Shown in pieces: positions 1 through 8,161 of a DNA stretch of 64,000 bases. The stretch is taken from the NCBI RefSeq assembly GCF_019166065.1, contig NZ_JAHTBN010000011.1:51718-115717 (forward strand), written 5' to 3'. The DNA is from Candidimonas humi (lineage in GTDB: Bacteria > Pseudomonadota > Gammaproteobacteria > Burkholderiales > Burkholderiaceae_B). Each line of letters starts with the position of its first letter. The stretch's first letter is position 1. The position numbers and the translations under genes are program-made. The notes under the pieces are model-generated. The model worked only from the letters and a program-made list of their open reading frames with translations, made no database searches and had not been told where the DNA came from.

Positions 1-186
1 ATCGCCCGGAAACAGCATCCGGGACAAGCCCCGCAAGCGCTCGGCCCCCTTCATCGCGGCGCCGGACCAGCCGGCAGTGAACCAGTCCAGCAACGCCAGG
101 GCAACGCGATGCCGTGTCCTTGCAGAGAATTCTCCTTGCTCCAGCGAAGCAAGATATCCACACAGCGCGCTTTCCCGAGTTGCCAT
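1..186 (-). CDS. MmgE/PrpD family protein, N-terminal part (cut by window edge)
   Basis: Reading leftward from an ATG at 186 gives 62 open codons that run off the window. The stretch LLDWFTAGWSG near residues 32-42 resembles the first conserved helix of the MmgE/PrpD family, where LLDxxG-type segments follow an N-terminal helix. Known members include 2-methylcitrate dehydratase and dehydratases or isomerases of other di- and tricarboxylates. No clear Shine-Dalgarno sequence precedes the ATG, and the leader between the predicted promoter and the ATG is only about 40 nt. The operator at 193-228 lies directly in front, so the gene probably belongs to the regulon of the IclR gene at 393-1106. The family call rests on a short piece. 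Confidence 0.6.
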   Translation of the reverse strand, partial: MATRESALCGYLASLEQGEFSARTRHRVALALLDWFTAGWSGAAMKGAERLRGLSRMLFPGD

Positions 187-192
187 AGTGAT

Positions 193-228
193 ATTTTATT
201 TAATGAAATTTATTTCATTTAATGAATT
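193..228. promoter_or_regulatory. IclR-type operator, copy 1
   Basis: Two 16-base arms, ATTTTATTTAATGAAA and TTTCATTTAATGAATT, face each other across a 4-base TTTA spacer. The same architecture, with closely matching arms and a 4-base spacer, recurs at 1193-1228. It sits just downstream of the predicted -10 box of the leftward MmgE/PrpD gene, which suggests repression. Confidence 0.65.
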
Positions 229-229
229 T

Positions 230-258
230 ACTATGACACAAGTTTTCTCCGAATGCAA
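230..258 (-). promoter_or_regulatory. Predicted sigma-70 promoter of the MmgE/PrpD gene
   Basis: On the minus strand TTGCAT (253-258) and CATAGT (230-235) are separated by exactly 17 bases. The -10 box stops one base short of the inverted repeat at 193-228, so a protein bound there would cover the transcription start. Confidence 0.45.
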
Positions 259-392
259 TCGGAAGCAGCAGTGCTCGGGAAATTTGGGCGCCCGGAAATC
301 CGGCAGGCAGGCCGATCCGCCTTACCTGGACATAAATCCACCAGCCGCAGCGGTGCGGCGGCTATCCGCCAGCCGGCGGACGATGAGCCGGC

Positions 393-1106
393 TCAGGCAG
401 CAGTACGAGGGCGCGATGAAAACCCGTGTTCTTCCAGCAAGCTGACCGCGATGCCCGCGGCTTGTACTTGTTCTTCCGTGGTCTGCCGGTTCAGGATGCC
501 GGTGATCTGTATGGCGCCCAGCAAGGCGCCATCGTGCTCGGAAATCGGCACCGACACAGAGGTAAGTTCGGGCGATCTTTCGGCGCGCGTAATCGCATAG
601 CCCTTCGCCAGCACGTCATCCGTGATCGGGCTGCTGCGATCCGTGTAGGCACGCAACACATGGGACGCCGAGCCTCCCTCGGACAAAGGAACGCGCGTGC
701 CTACCTCGAAGACATAGCGGACGTCGCGGGAGACATTTTCCCGATACAGGCATACGCGCTGATCGCCCTCGCGGATATAAAACGCCACGCTCTCCTGGGT
801 CTGTTCCATGATCTTGCGCAGCACCGGCTGCACGCGCTGGCCCAGGTCGAAAGTCGTGCGATACAGCGCCCCCAGGCGCAAGAATTTGTGCCCCGGAGCA
901 TACCGTCCGTCGAGGCCGCGCTGCACATAGCCATACTCGACAAAAGTGTTCAGCAGCCTGGAAAGAGTCGCCTTGTCCAGGCCCGTCATTGCCGCCAGCT
1001 CGCGCAAATGCAGGTGCAAATTCTGCTCAGAGAAGCATTCGAGGATTACCAGTCCGCGAGCTAATACCCCGGAAGGCGGATTGGGCGCTGGCGCGGCTTT
1101 GGGCAT
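393..1106 (-). CDS. IclR family transcriptional regulator
   Basis: This 237-residue protein has the two-domain IclR layout. A winged helix-turn-helix lies at about residues 15-75, with a recognition helix around LDKATLSRLLNTF. An effector-binding domain runs from about 80 to the end and contains the YRENVSRDVRY and SGSASHVLRAY-like segments usual in the family. IclR proteins bind small acids through the C-terminal domain and mostly act as repressors. The gene lies between two copies of one AT-rich operator, at 193-228 and 1193-1228. The simplest reading is that it controls the leftward MmgE/PrpD gene, the rightward FAD oxidoreductase operon and perhaps itself. The ligand is unknown. Confidence 0.9.
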   Translation of the reverse strand: MPKAAPAPNPPSGVLARGLVILECFSEQNLHLHLRELAAMTGLDKATLSRLLNTFVEYGYVQRGLDGRYAPGHKFLRLGALYRTTFDLGQRVQPVLRKIMEQTQESVAFYIREGDQRVCLYRENVSRDVRYVFEVGTRVPLSEGGSASHVLRAYTDRSSPITDDVLAKGYAITRAERSPELTSVSVPISEHDGALLGAIQITGILNRQTTEEQVQAAGIAVSLLEEHGFSSRPRTAA

Positions 1107-1161
1107 AGGCTTGTTACTCCATTTTCGGTTCGACCATCCAGGCCATTGGCGTCAATTTCCC

Positions 1162-1190
1162 TTGACACCCACATGGCGACACGCTACCTT
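1162..1190 (+). promoter_or_regulatory. Predicted sigma-70 promoter of the FAD oxidoreductase operon
   Basis: TTGACA (1162-1167) and TACCTT (1185-1190) are 17 bases apart. The operator at 1193-1228 begins two bases after the -10 box, the same arrangement as at the MmgE/PrpD promoter on the other side of the IclR gene. Confidence 0.5.
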
Positions 1191-1192
1191 AT

Positions 1193-1228
1193 ATTTTATT
1201 CAAAGAAACGTATTTCATTAAATAAAAT
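1193..1228. promoter_or_regulatory. IclR-type operator, copy 2
   Basis: The arms are ATTTTATTCAAAGAAA and TTTCATTAAATAAAAT around a CGTA spacer, and 14 of 16 positions pair. The site lies in the divergent region between the IclR gene and the FAD oxidoreductase, over the expected start of rightward transcription. It matches copy 1 in arm length, spacer length and distance from the -10 box. Confidence 0.7.
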
Positions 1229-1270
1229 TATTGCGGTTCAACCTCTTTCGCGACTTTCCCGCACACCACC

Positions 1271-2698
1271 ATGCGATCCGATGACTTATTCACGAGCCTG
1301 GAAACCATTGTCGGCCCCGGCGGCATACTTACAAGCACAGCCGACACAGCCGCCTATAACCTGGAACACCGGGGCAATTTCCCCGGCCGCGCGCTCGCAG
1401 TCGTCCGGCCCCGGACTACGGCCGAGGTCAGCGCGGTAATCAAGGCTTGTGCCCATGCACGTACGCCCATCATTCCCCAAGGCGGCAATACCGGGCTGGT
1501 CGGAGGCTCGACCCCGGATGATTCGGGGCAGGAAGTCGTGCTGAGCCTCGAACGCATGAGACGAATTCGGCAAGTCAACCCGCTGGACAACACCATAACA
1601 GTTGAATCGGGCTGCATCCTGCAAAGTGTACAAGAAGCCGCAACAGCCCATGGCCGGATGTTCCCCCTGACCTTGGGTTCCGAAGGCAGCGCGACCATAG
1701 GCGGCAATCTGTCGACCAATGCCGGCGGCGACCAGGTCATACGCTACGGCAATACGCGCGAGCAGGCGCTGGGCCTGGAAGTCGTATTGGCCGACGGCAG
1801 CATACTGAACGGCCTTTCCCCCCTGCGCAAGGACAATTCGGGCTACGACCTCAAGCATTTATTCATAGGCGGCGAAGGCACGCTGGGCGTGATCACGGCC
1901 GCGACGCTGAAGCTCTACCCTTTGCTGCGCCAGCAAGCCACGGCCTGGATCGCCGTACAAGATGCGCGCCAGGCGGTGGCGCTGCTGGCGCGCCTGCGCG
2001 ATGTCCTGGGCGATCGCATCACGGCATTCGAGATCATGGCCAGGGCCACGGTGGACCTGGTGCTCAGGCATTTTCCGGATTTGCAGGAGCCTCTGCCCGG
2101 ATCCAGGCCATGGATACTGCTGGTGGACGTATCCGACACATCCGTTCGATATCCGCTGCAGGAAGAATTCCAACTGGCACTGGCCGAAAGCATGGAGCAA
2201 GGGCTGATTCTGGACGCCGCCGTGGCTTCGTCCGAGCGCCAGTCCCAAACCATGTGGCAGATACGCGCGAGCATCCCCGAAGCCCAACGCAAGGAAGGGC
2301 CATCGCTCAAGCACGATATTTCCGTGCCTATCCCCCGCATCGCGGATTTCATCGACGCCACGGTCCCGAAGATGAGCGCCATCGTGCCCGGCATCCAGTG
2401 CATCACCTTCGGGCACGTCGGCGACGGCAACCTGCATTTCAACCAGAGCATGCCTCCCGGGATGGCCAAGGAAAGCTTTCTCGCCCAGGCCGATGCAATC
2501 CACGACCTGGTGCACGAGACGGCAGCGCATATGCAAGGTTCTATTTCGGCCGAGCATGGAATCGGCCGCCAGAAGCAGGAAATTTTCATGCACTACAAAG
2601 ACCCGGTAGCGATATCGGCCATGTACCGGATCAAGGCTGCCCTGGATCCGGAAAATCTGTTCAACCCAGGCCGCTTGCTGCCCCTGCGCAACTCCTGA
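1271..2698 (+). CDS. FAD-binding oxidoreductase, GlcD / D-2-hydroxyacid dehydrogenase type
   Basis: The 475-residue protein has a PCMH-type FAD-binding domain at about residues 40-220. This includes the pyrophosphate loop PIIPQGGNTGLVGGS (about 67-81) and LSTNAGGDQVIRYGNTR. A FAD-linked oxidase C-terminal domain follows, ending in the conserved HGIGRQKQEIF segment and an NPGR-type tail. Relatives oxidise D-lactate, glycolate or D-2-hydroxyglutarate and pass electrons to quinone, cytochrome or electron-transfer flavoprotein. It is the first gene of a rightward set with the lyase-family gene 23 bases downstream. The IclR-type operator sits over its promoter. The substrate is a D-2-hydroxy acid by family and not otherwise determined. 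Confidence 0.88.
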   Translation: MRSDDLFTSLETIVGPGGILTSTADTAAYNLEHRGNFPGRALAVVRPRTTAEVSAVIKACAHARTPIIPQGGNTGLVGGSTPDDSGQEVVLSLERMRRIRQVNPLDNTITVESGCILQSVQEAATAHGRMFPLTLGSEGSATIGGNLSTNAGGDQVIRYGNTREQALGLEVVLADGSILNGLSPLRKDNSGYDLKHLFIGGEGTLGVITAATLKLYPLLRQQATAWIAVQDARQAVALLARLRDVLGDRITAFEIMARATVDLVLRHFPDLQEPLPGSRPWILLVDVSDTSVRYPLQEEFQLALAESMEQGLILDAAVASSERQSQTMWQIRASIPEAQRKEGPSLKHDISVPIPRIADFIDATVPKMSAIVPGIQCITFGHVGDGNLHFNQSMPPGMAKESFLAQADAIHDLVHETAAHMQGSISAEHGIGRQKQEIFMHYKDPVAISAMYRIKAALDPENLFNPGRLLPLRNS

Positions 2699-2721
2699 TA
2701 AAGGCCCACGAGGAATCACAC

Positions 2722-4092
2722 ATGACGTCTTCTGTCTTTGACTCGATAACGATGCAGCATCTCTGGAGCACAGACGAGCTGCGGCAAATTTTTTCGGAAG
2801 AAAACAAAGTCCAGAAATGGCTCGACTTTGAAACCGCTGTGGCGCAAGCGCAAGCGTCCCTGGGCATCATTCCGCAAGACGCCGCCGATGCGATTGCGGC
2901 GAACGCCCGCGTCGAGAAAATCGATATCCCCCTCATGGCTGCGGAGATGCGGCGCATCAAGCATTCCCTGGTTCCGATGCTCAAGCAATTGATCGCACAT
3001 TGCGGCAGTCATGGCCAATGGGTGCATTACGGGCCGACCACCCAGGACGTGCTCGACACCGGCACCGTCCTGCAACTGAAAGAAGCGCATGCCGTGTTTT
3101 TACGCGACCTGAAGGCCTGCGGCAAGGAACTGGCCAGGCTGGCGGAAAAATATCGCGACACCCCCATGGTGGGGCGCACTCACGGGGTGCAAGCGCTTCC
3201 CATCACTTTCGGCCATAAATGCGCCATCTGGCTGGATGAACTTGCACGCCACCATGAACGCATGCGGCAAGTCGAGCCGCGCCTGTTCGTCGGCATGCTG
3301 GTGGGCGCGGTGGGCACGCAGGCGTCTCTGGGCGAGCACGCCCGGCTCCTCGAAGAGCGGACCTGCGAGGCCCTCGGCCTGGGTGTGCCGAACATCAGTT
3401 GGGGCCCGGCGCGCGACCGCTTTGCCGAATATGCCAATGTGCTGGGCATGCTGGGCGCGACACTGTCCAAGATAGGAAACGAGCTGCGCAATCTGCAGCG
3501 CAATGAATTTTCCGAAGTGGAAGAAGGCTTTTCCGAGGGCAAGCTGGGTTCGTCCACCATGCCGCACAAGCGCAACCCCACCTCTTCCGAAAACATAGCG
3601 GGGCTGTCCCGGGCGCTGCGCTACAACGCCGCCATGATGACCGAAGCCATGCTACAGGAACATGAACGAGACGGCATCGCCTGGAAGACCGAATGGAAGG
3701 CCCTGCCCGAATGCTGCCTGATTGCCGGCGCCCTGCTGCTGCAGTCCCGGAATCTGTTTGCGGGCCTGCGGGTCGACGCCGATGCCATGGCGGCGAACCT
3801 GAACAAGATGGGCGGATATCTGCTGTCCGAGCGCGTCATGCTGGAATTGGGGAAAAAGATCGGGAAAGACCACGCTCACGAATGGATCTACGAGGCATCG
3901 ATGCATGGCATCGAAAACAAGCTGGATTTCAAGACCGCCATCAGCAAGCACCCGAAAATCGTGGAGGTGCTGTCCGACGCGGAAATCACGGACTACACCG
4001 ACCCGATCAACTATCTCGGCCAGACTGGGGCCAGTATCGACCGCACGCTGGCCATACAAAAGTCCAGCGGCTGGATGGAAGATGCAGCATGA
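2722..4092 (+). CDS. Adenylosuccinate lyase / fumarase superfamily protein
   Basis: This is a 456-residue member of the superfamily that eliminates fumarate-type products or cycloisomerises carboxymuconate. The signature GSSTMPHKRNP spans residues 276-286, and the catalytic-histidine region GRTHGVQALP lies at 151-160. The ATG at 2722 was chosen over an upstream in-frame extension because it follows AGGAA by a normal distance and the extension overlaps the previous gene out of frame. Its position between a hydroxyacid dehydrogenase and a rhodanese, under an IclR regulator, argues for a catabolic lyase rather than purine synthesis. Closest by length and motif are adenylosuccinate-lyase-like and 3-carboxymuconate cycloisomerase proteins. 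The substrate is unresolved. Confidence 0.85.
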   Translation: MTSSVFDSITMQHLWSTDELRQIFSEENKVQKWLDFETAVAQAQASLGIIPQDAADAIAANARVEKIDIPLMAAEMRRIKHSLVPMLKQLIAHCGSHGQWVHYGPTTQDVLDTGTVLQLKEAHAVFLRDLKACGKELARLAEKYRDTPMVGRTHGVQALPITFGHKCAIWLDELARHHERMRQVEPRLFVGMLVGAVGTQASLGEHARLLEERTCEALGLGVPNISWGPARDRFAEYANVLGMLGATLSKIGNELRNLQRNEFSEVEEGFSEGKLGSSTMPHKRNPTSSENIAGLSRALRYNAAMMTEAMLQEHERDGIAWKTEWKALPECCLIAGALLLQSRNLFAGLRVDADAMAANLNKMGGYLLSERVMLELGKKIGKDHAHEWIYEASMHGIENKLDFKTAISKHPKIVEVLSDAEITDYTDPINYLGQTGASIDRTLAIQKSSGWMEDAA

Positions 4093-4101
4093 CATCGCCG
4101 C

Positions 4102-5001
4102 ATGAATAAACCTCCCATGACTTCTCGCACTGAAAACGCCATGAACCTTCCTCCCTTGATCAGCGTCGCCGAGCTGGCCCGGCAACTGGCCGGCCCGCAA
4201 TCCGACATGCTTGTTTGCGACTGCCGCTTCGAATTGGCCAAGCCCCAGGCAGGCCGCCAGAGCTACGAGCACGGCCACATTCCGGGCGCGCACTATATGG
4301 ACCTGAACACGGACCTGAGCGATCTGGGCGCACCGGACCAGGGGCGCCATCCATTGCCGGACCGCGAAACTTTTGCGCGAACCATGCGAGGCATCGGAGC
4401 CAATGACTCCACCCTGATCGTTGCCTACGACGCCGGCGACGGCATGTTCGCCGCAAGGCTCTGGTGGCTGCTGCGATGGATAGGCCACGGCAAGGTACAG
4501 GTGCTGGACGGTGGCCTGCAGGCATGGCGGGCGGGCGGCCATGGCACCAGCGCCAACCCGCCGCCGGCCCGGCCCCAAGGCCGGTTGCAGGCCAAGCCGC
4601 CATTGACGACGGTCGTAAGCCACGAGCAAGTGCTGGAGAATATCGGCTCGAAAGCACGCCTGGTCATCGACGCCCGCAGCCCCGACCGCTATCGAGGCGA
4701 GAACGAAACAATAGACCCCGTCGGGGGCCACATCCCCGGGGCGCACAACCGCCACTTCAAGGACAATCTGACTGCCGACGGCCTGTTCAAAGAACCCAAG
4801 CAATTAGTGGCGGAGTTTTCCGCCCTGATGCAAGGGCGCGCCGCCGACGAGGTCGTCAGCCAATGCGGCTCGGGCGTGACCGCATGCCACAACCTGCTCG
4901 CCATGGAAGTCGCGGGCATTGCGGGCGCGGCCCTTTATCCGGGATCGTGGAGCCAATGGTGCCGCAAGCCCGGCATGCCCGTTGCCACCGGAACAGACTA
5001 G
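4102..5001 (+). CDS. Tandem-rhodanese sulfurtransferase (SseA type)
   Basis: The 299-residue protein has two rhodanese domains, at about residues 18-150 and 170-295. The active-site loop CGSGVTA in the second domain places the catalytic cysteine at residue 255. CGSGVTA is the loop typical of 3-mercaptopyruvate sulfurtransferases; thiosulfate enzymes usually have CRKGVTA. The inactive first domain carries AYDAGDGMFAAR at the equivalent site. It starts nine bases after the lyase-family gene, so it is probably the last gene of that operon. In-frame ATGs at 4117 and 4141 are alternative starts. Its link to the neighbouring acid metabolism is not obvious. Confidence 0.87.
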   Translation: MNKPPMTSRTENAMNLPPLISVAELARQLAGPQSDMLVCDCRFELAKPQAGRQSYEHGHIPGAHYMDLNTDLSDLGAPDQGRHPLPDRETFARTMRGIGANDSTLIVAYDAGDGMFAARLWWLLRWIGHGKVQVLDGGLQAWRAGGHGTSANPPPARPQGRLQAKPPLTTVVSHEQVLENIGSKARLVIDARSPDRYRGENETIDPVGGHIPGAHNRHFKDNLTADGLFKEPKQLVAEFSALMQGRAADEVVSQCGSGVTACHNLLAMEVAGIAGAALYPGSWSQWCRKPGMPVATGTD

Positions 5002-5017
5002 GGCCTGTCGACACCAA
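4998..5017. repeat. Short dispersed repeat, copy 1 (CTAGGGCCTGT)
   Basis: CTAGGGCCTGT at 4998-5008 includes the rhodanese stop codon. The same 11 bases recur at 63873-63883, and the ten bases that follow share six identities (CGACACCAAG versus TCACACTAAA). Both copies sit at the 3' end of a gene. This may be the edge of an intergenic repeat family; two copies alone are weak proof. Confidence 0.3.
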
Positions 5018-5042
5018 GGCAGCACACCACGCGTTATGGCGT

Positions 5043-6284
5043 CTACGCATCCGCGACTTCGGCGCTGCCGGCCAGCATGGGCGGCGGCGCCTGGATGACG
5101 GGCGCGGCCGCGGCATAGATATCGGCGCGGTTGCCGTTGCGCGGCGGATAGATGCGCTGGCCGTTGATGAGCCGTTTGGTGCGCTTGGCCGACTGGCCCT
5201 GGTCGGCCAGCTTGCGGTCCCAGCCTTCGGTGTACACCGCGCCCCACGGGCCCAGGTCCAATATCGTGGTGTACCAATCGATGCGCAAGGGCAGCAGCGG
5301 CGCCCCCATCAGGTCTGCCGCCGCATTGTGCCCCGCATAGCGGCCCATGGGCCGGCCGTGCTGGCAAGACATCACGGACTCGTGCGCGCCGTCGACCAGC
5401 GCATGGGCGCAGTCGCCGGCCGCGAACACGCCGGGCACGCCTTGCACGCGCATGAATTCATCCACCTGTACGCGGCCCAGCGCATCGCGCGGCGCAGGGA
5501 TTTTTTCCATCAGGGGATGCGCCCGCATGCCGCCGCACCAAGCCAGCGTCGCGGCCTCGATGCGGCGGCCGTCGGTAAGCCGCACGCCCTGGGCATCGGC
5601 CTCGAGCACGCTGGTGCCCGGCAATGTTTCCACCCCCAGCGCGCCCAGCGCCTGCGCGATGACAGGCTGGGCGCCGCCCATGGCCTGGGCGATCACGGCG
5701 CTGCGATCGGCCAGCAGCACCCGCACTTTGTCGGCGTGGGCCGCGCCGGCGATCTTGCGCAGGCGGCCCGGCAGTTCGCAGGCCAGTTCTATGCCCGTCA
5801 GGCCCGCCCCGACCACCAGCACCGTCCAGGCGCCGGGTTCATCGGCACGCTCGGCCAGCCCGGCCAGGTGCCGTTCCAGGCGCCGGGCGCCTTCGTATGT
5901 ATCCACGTCGAAGGCGTAATCGGCCAGCCCCGGTATGGGCGGGTGCACGAGGCGGCTGCCCAAGGCCAGCACCAGGCGGTCGTACCGCAGTTTGCGCCGC
6001 GCGCCATTCTCTTGCACTTCGACCTCGCGGGCAGCAGTGTCGATGTCCTGCACGGCGCCGACGATCCAGCGCACGCCCGCCGGGTCCAGCACTTCGCCAA
6101 GAGGCACGCGGGTCACGTCGAGGTCGGCTTCATAGTTGCGCACGCGTATGGAGTGATAGCCGGTGGCATTGACGACCATGACCTCGGCCCGCGCGGCCGC
6201 CCCCAGTTCGTCCAGTTCGCGGGCCGCGCCCAGGGCGCTCCATAAGCCGGCGAAGCCGGCACCCAATACGAGTATGCGCTGCAT
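5043..6284 (-). CDS. NAD(P)/FAD-dependent oxidoreductase, NDH-2-like
   Basis: This 413-residue flavoprotein starts with a dinucleotide-binding fold (VLGAGFAGLW, residues 6-15). It has a second one in the middle (VLVVGAGLTGIELACEL) and the FAD-closing motif GVFAAGDCAHAL. The spread of motifs fits type II NADH dehydrogenases and related ferredoxin-type reductases. The C-terminal tail is hydrophilic and proline-rich with no strong membrane helix. The ATG at 6284 begins the protein directly with the FAD fold; the longer open frame upstream overlaps the IclR gene and is rejected. It reads the same way as the IclR gene at 6380, with 95 bases between, and converges with the rhodanese. Electron acceptor unknown. 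Confidence 0.82.
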   Translation of the reverse strand: MQRILVLGAGFAGLWSALGAARELDELGAAARAEVMVVNATGYHSIRVRNYEADLDVTRVPLGEVLDPAGVRWIVGAVQDIDTAAREVEVQENGARRKLRYDRLVLALGSRLVHPPIPGLADYAFDVDTYEGARRLERHLAGLAERADEPGAWTVLVVGAGLTGIELACELPGRLRKIAGAAHADKVRVLLADRSAVIAQAMGGAQPVIAQALGALGVETLPGTSVLEADAQGVRLTDGRRIEAATLAWCGGMRAHPLMEKIPAPRDALGRVQVDEFMRVQGVPGVFAAGDCAHALVDGAHESVMSCQHGRPMGRYAGHNAAADLMGAPLLPLRIDWYTTILDLGPWGAVYTEGWDRKLADQGQSAKRTKRLINGQRIYPPRNGNRADIYAAAAPVIQAPPPMLAGSAEVADA

Positions 6285-6379
6285 GGCTGTTTCCTCGGGA
6301 AACGCCCGGAAAGAAATGAGGCGGTCGTGCCGGGGCGCCGCGGCCGCGAATTTATTGTAGTCCGGGCCTGCGCGGCGGT

Positions 6380-7174
6380 TCAGCGATGCGCCACCGCGGC
6401 GTATTCGTCCGCGATGCGCGCGGCCAGCACGTGCAAGTTCGCGGCGCATTCGGCCTCGCGCTCTTCGGGCATGGCTGCCGCCGGAAAGGCCCGCGCCAGG
6501 CTGCCGATGAGGCGTTTTTCTTCGGGCAGCAATATCGGCACGCCCACGCCCATCACGAAGGGCGTGATCTGGCCGCGGCTGGTGGCAAAGCCCGTGCGGC
6601 GTATCGCCGCCATCTTTTGGCGGAATTCGTCCCAGCTCGCGCCCAGCCCCGCAGCCTCGATATCCTTGGCCGAGCGCAGGTAGGTCTGGCGGATGCGGTG
6701 CGCCGAGAGGTAGGGCAGCATGGCCAGCGACGCCGCGCCCTGGAACAACGAAAAAGGTATGCCGCGCGCGCGCCGTATGGTCATGTGCTGGCTGCCGTGC
6801 TGCAGCACGTCCGGCCCGACCTTGTAGATGCACAGGACCTTGTCGTCGTAGAGATTGTGCAGCAGCAGCGCGCTGCTTTCCGAACGCTCGCCGTCCAGCA
6901 CCTTGCGCCCCGCGCGATAGAGCGGATCGGTGAGTTCCATCAGGCGCTCGAGTTCGACGATGCGCGGGCCCAGGCTGTAGGTGCCCGTCGAGGCGGGCGC
7001 CACCAGGCCGGCATCGCACAATTCCTTGATATAGCGGTAGGCGGTGGAACGCGTGTAGCCCATGTGCGCCATGATGTCTTCGACGGCCACCAGCGGCACG
7101 GCGATGGAAAACATCCCGAGGATGTCCAGCGCTCGGCTGAGGGTGGAAGAAGACTCTCTGGGAGCTGGTGTCAT
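6380..7174 (-). CDS. IclR family transcriptional regulator
   Basis: The 264-residue protein has the IclR winged helix at about residues 10-72, with recognition segment MGYTRSTAYRYIKEL. The effector domain from about 80 onward contains LLHNLYDDKVLCIYKVG and a C-terminal AANLHVLAARIADEYA helix. It is transcribed away from the RraA-like gene at 7379 across 204 AT-rich bases that carry repeats. That makes it the likely regulator of cassette A (7379-13310). It may also control the NDH-2-like gene downstream. Effector unknown. Confidence 0.9.
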   Translation of the reverse strand: MTPAPRESSSTLSRALDILGMFSIAVPLVAVEDIMAHMGYTRSTAYRYIKELCDAGLVAPASTGTYSLGPRIVELERLMELTDPLYRAGRKVLDGERSESSALLLHNLYDDKVLCIYKVGPDVLQHGSQHMTIRRARGIPFSLFQGAASLAMLPYLSAHRIRQTYLRSAKDIEAAGLGASWDEFRQKMAAIRRTGFATSRGQITPFVMGVGVPILLPEEKRLIGSLARAFPAAAMPEEREAECAANLHVLAARIADEYAAVAHR

Positions 7175-7273
7175 GGACGGCTGTTTTGTGGCTACCCTGG
7201 GAATTGTATAGGGTCATGCGCGGATCCGCACATCGGGAACCCATGCACGGCTGGGCGTTCTTTTTCTAATTCT

Positions 7274-7330
7274 AATGGATAATCCCATTTATCAGGATAA
7301 TTTACATTACCTATATAATGGGATATTATT
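7274..7330. promoter_or_regulatory. Divergent control region with repeated GGATAWT boxes
   Basis: GGATAAT occurs at 7277-7283 and 7295-7301, and GGATATT at 7321-7327. The flanks also form AATGG...CCATT and ATAAT...ATTAT inverted arms. A consensus -10 hexamer TATAAT is present on the plus strand at 7314-7319 and would serve the RraA-like gene. The region is markedly AT-rich compared with the genes on either side. Assigning it to the IclR regulator at 6380 is inference. Confidence 0.4.
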
Positions 7331-7378
7331 CTCTTTCTTACAACCACCGCAATATCTATCCTGTGTTCCAGGTAAGCC

Positions 7379-8110
7379 ATGACCAATAAAAAACTCACGG
7401 GCCGAGTGCCGCCGGAGGCCATACGCCGCATGGATTTGCCGCGGCTGCAGCCGGAACTATTGCAGCGCTATGCCCGCATAGACGACCTGACCGGCGCCCT
7501 GTCGGACGCCATGGACAATCTCGGCCTGTGCGGCGCCATCCCGGCTTGCGTACTGGCGCCCACGCTGCCGGGCAAGCGCATGGTTGGCCAGGCCGTCACC
7601 GTGCGCAATGTCGAGCGCAGCGAAACCCCCATGCACGCCGCCGCCTCGGGCAAGGGCCGCATGGGCGAACATGAAGCCTACAACCTGTCCGAGCCCGGCG
7701 ACGTCGTGGTCATCGAAGGCCTGGCGGGCATTTCCAATATGGGCGGCCAGTCCGCCACCCTGGCGCACCGCAGCGGCTGCGCCGGGGCCGTCATAGACGG
7801 CTCGTTCCGCGACCCGGACGCCTCGCGCGGGCTGGGCTTCCCCATCTGGTCGCGCGGGGTCACGCCCATTACCGGCAAGTGGCGCCTGCAAACCGTGGAA
7901 ATCAACGGCCGGGTGCGCATCGCCGGCATATCGGTGGACGCGGGCGACCTGGTCGCCGCCGACGAGGCCGGCATCGTATTCGTGCCTTACGCCCACGCCG
8001 AAGCCGTGCTGGCCGAGGCCGAGAAAATCGACTCCGGCGACCGCCGCCAGAAGACGGACATCGCCTCCGGCGTCGACCTTGCCACCCTCGCGGCGACCCG
8101 CTACAAGTAG
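7379..8110 (+). CDS. RraA-like protein (HMG/CHA aldolase family), cassette A
   Basis: The 243-residue protein belongs to the RraA / dimethylmenaquinone-methyltransferase-like fold. It keeps the Arg-Asp pair (R144, D145 in VIDGSFRDPD) used by class II pyruvate aldolases of this family to bind substrate and metal. The phosphate- or carboxylate-binding loop is EGLAGISNMGGQSATLA. True RraA inhibitors of RNase E are about 160 residues, so this longer form is more likely a 4-hydroxy-2-oxoacid aldolase or decarboxylase. It is the first gene of a rightward run with the SMP-30, Bug and 2-hydroxyacid dehydrogenase genes. The start follows an AGGTAA sequence at normal spacing. Confidence 0.82.
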   Translation: MTNKKLTGRVPPEAIRRMDLPRLQPELLQRYARIDDLTGALSDAMDNLGLCGAIPACVLAPTLPGKRMVGQAVTVRNVERSETPMHAAASGKGRMGEHEAYNLSEPGDVVVIEGLAGISNMGGQSATLAHRSGCAGAVIDGSFRDPDASRGLGFPIWSRGVTPITGKWRLQTVEINGRVRIAGISVDAGDLVAADEAGIVFVPYAHAEAVLAEAEKIDSGDRRQKTDIASGVDLATLAATRYK

Positions 8111-8161
8111 CAAGCCGATCGAACACCCCTACCGTCATCGACAGCCCCGGGAAGACCCGAC

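Noticed and set aside
77..445. Rightward open frame at the window start
   Set aside because: It lies antisense to the MmgE/PrpD start and covers the promoter and operator; it has no similarity or start signal.
2110..2721. Upstream extension of the adenylosuccinate-lyase-family frame
   Set aside because: It overlaps the FAD oxidoreductase in another frame, and the domain similarity starts at the ATG at 2722 with a ribosome-binding site.
6285..7244. Upstream extension of the NDH-2-like frame
   Set aside because: It lies across the IclR gene and lacks family similarity; the FAD motif starts immediately at the ATG at 6284.
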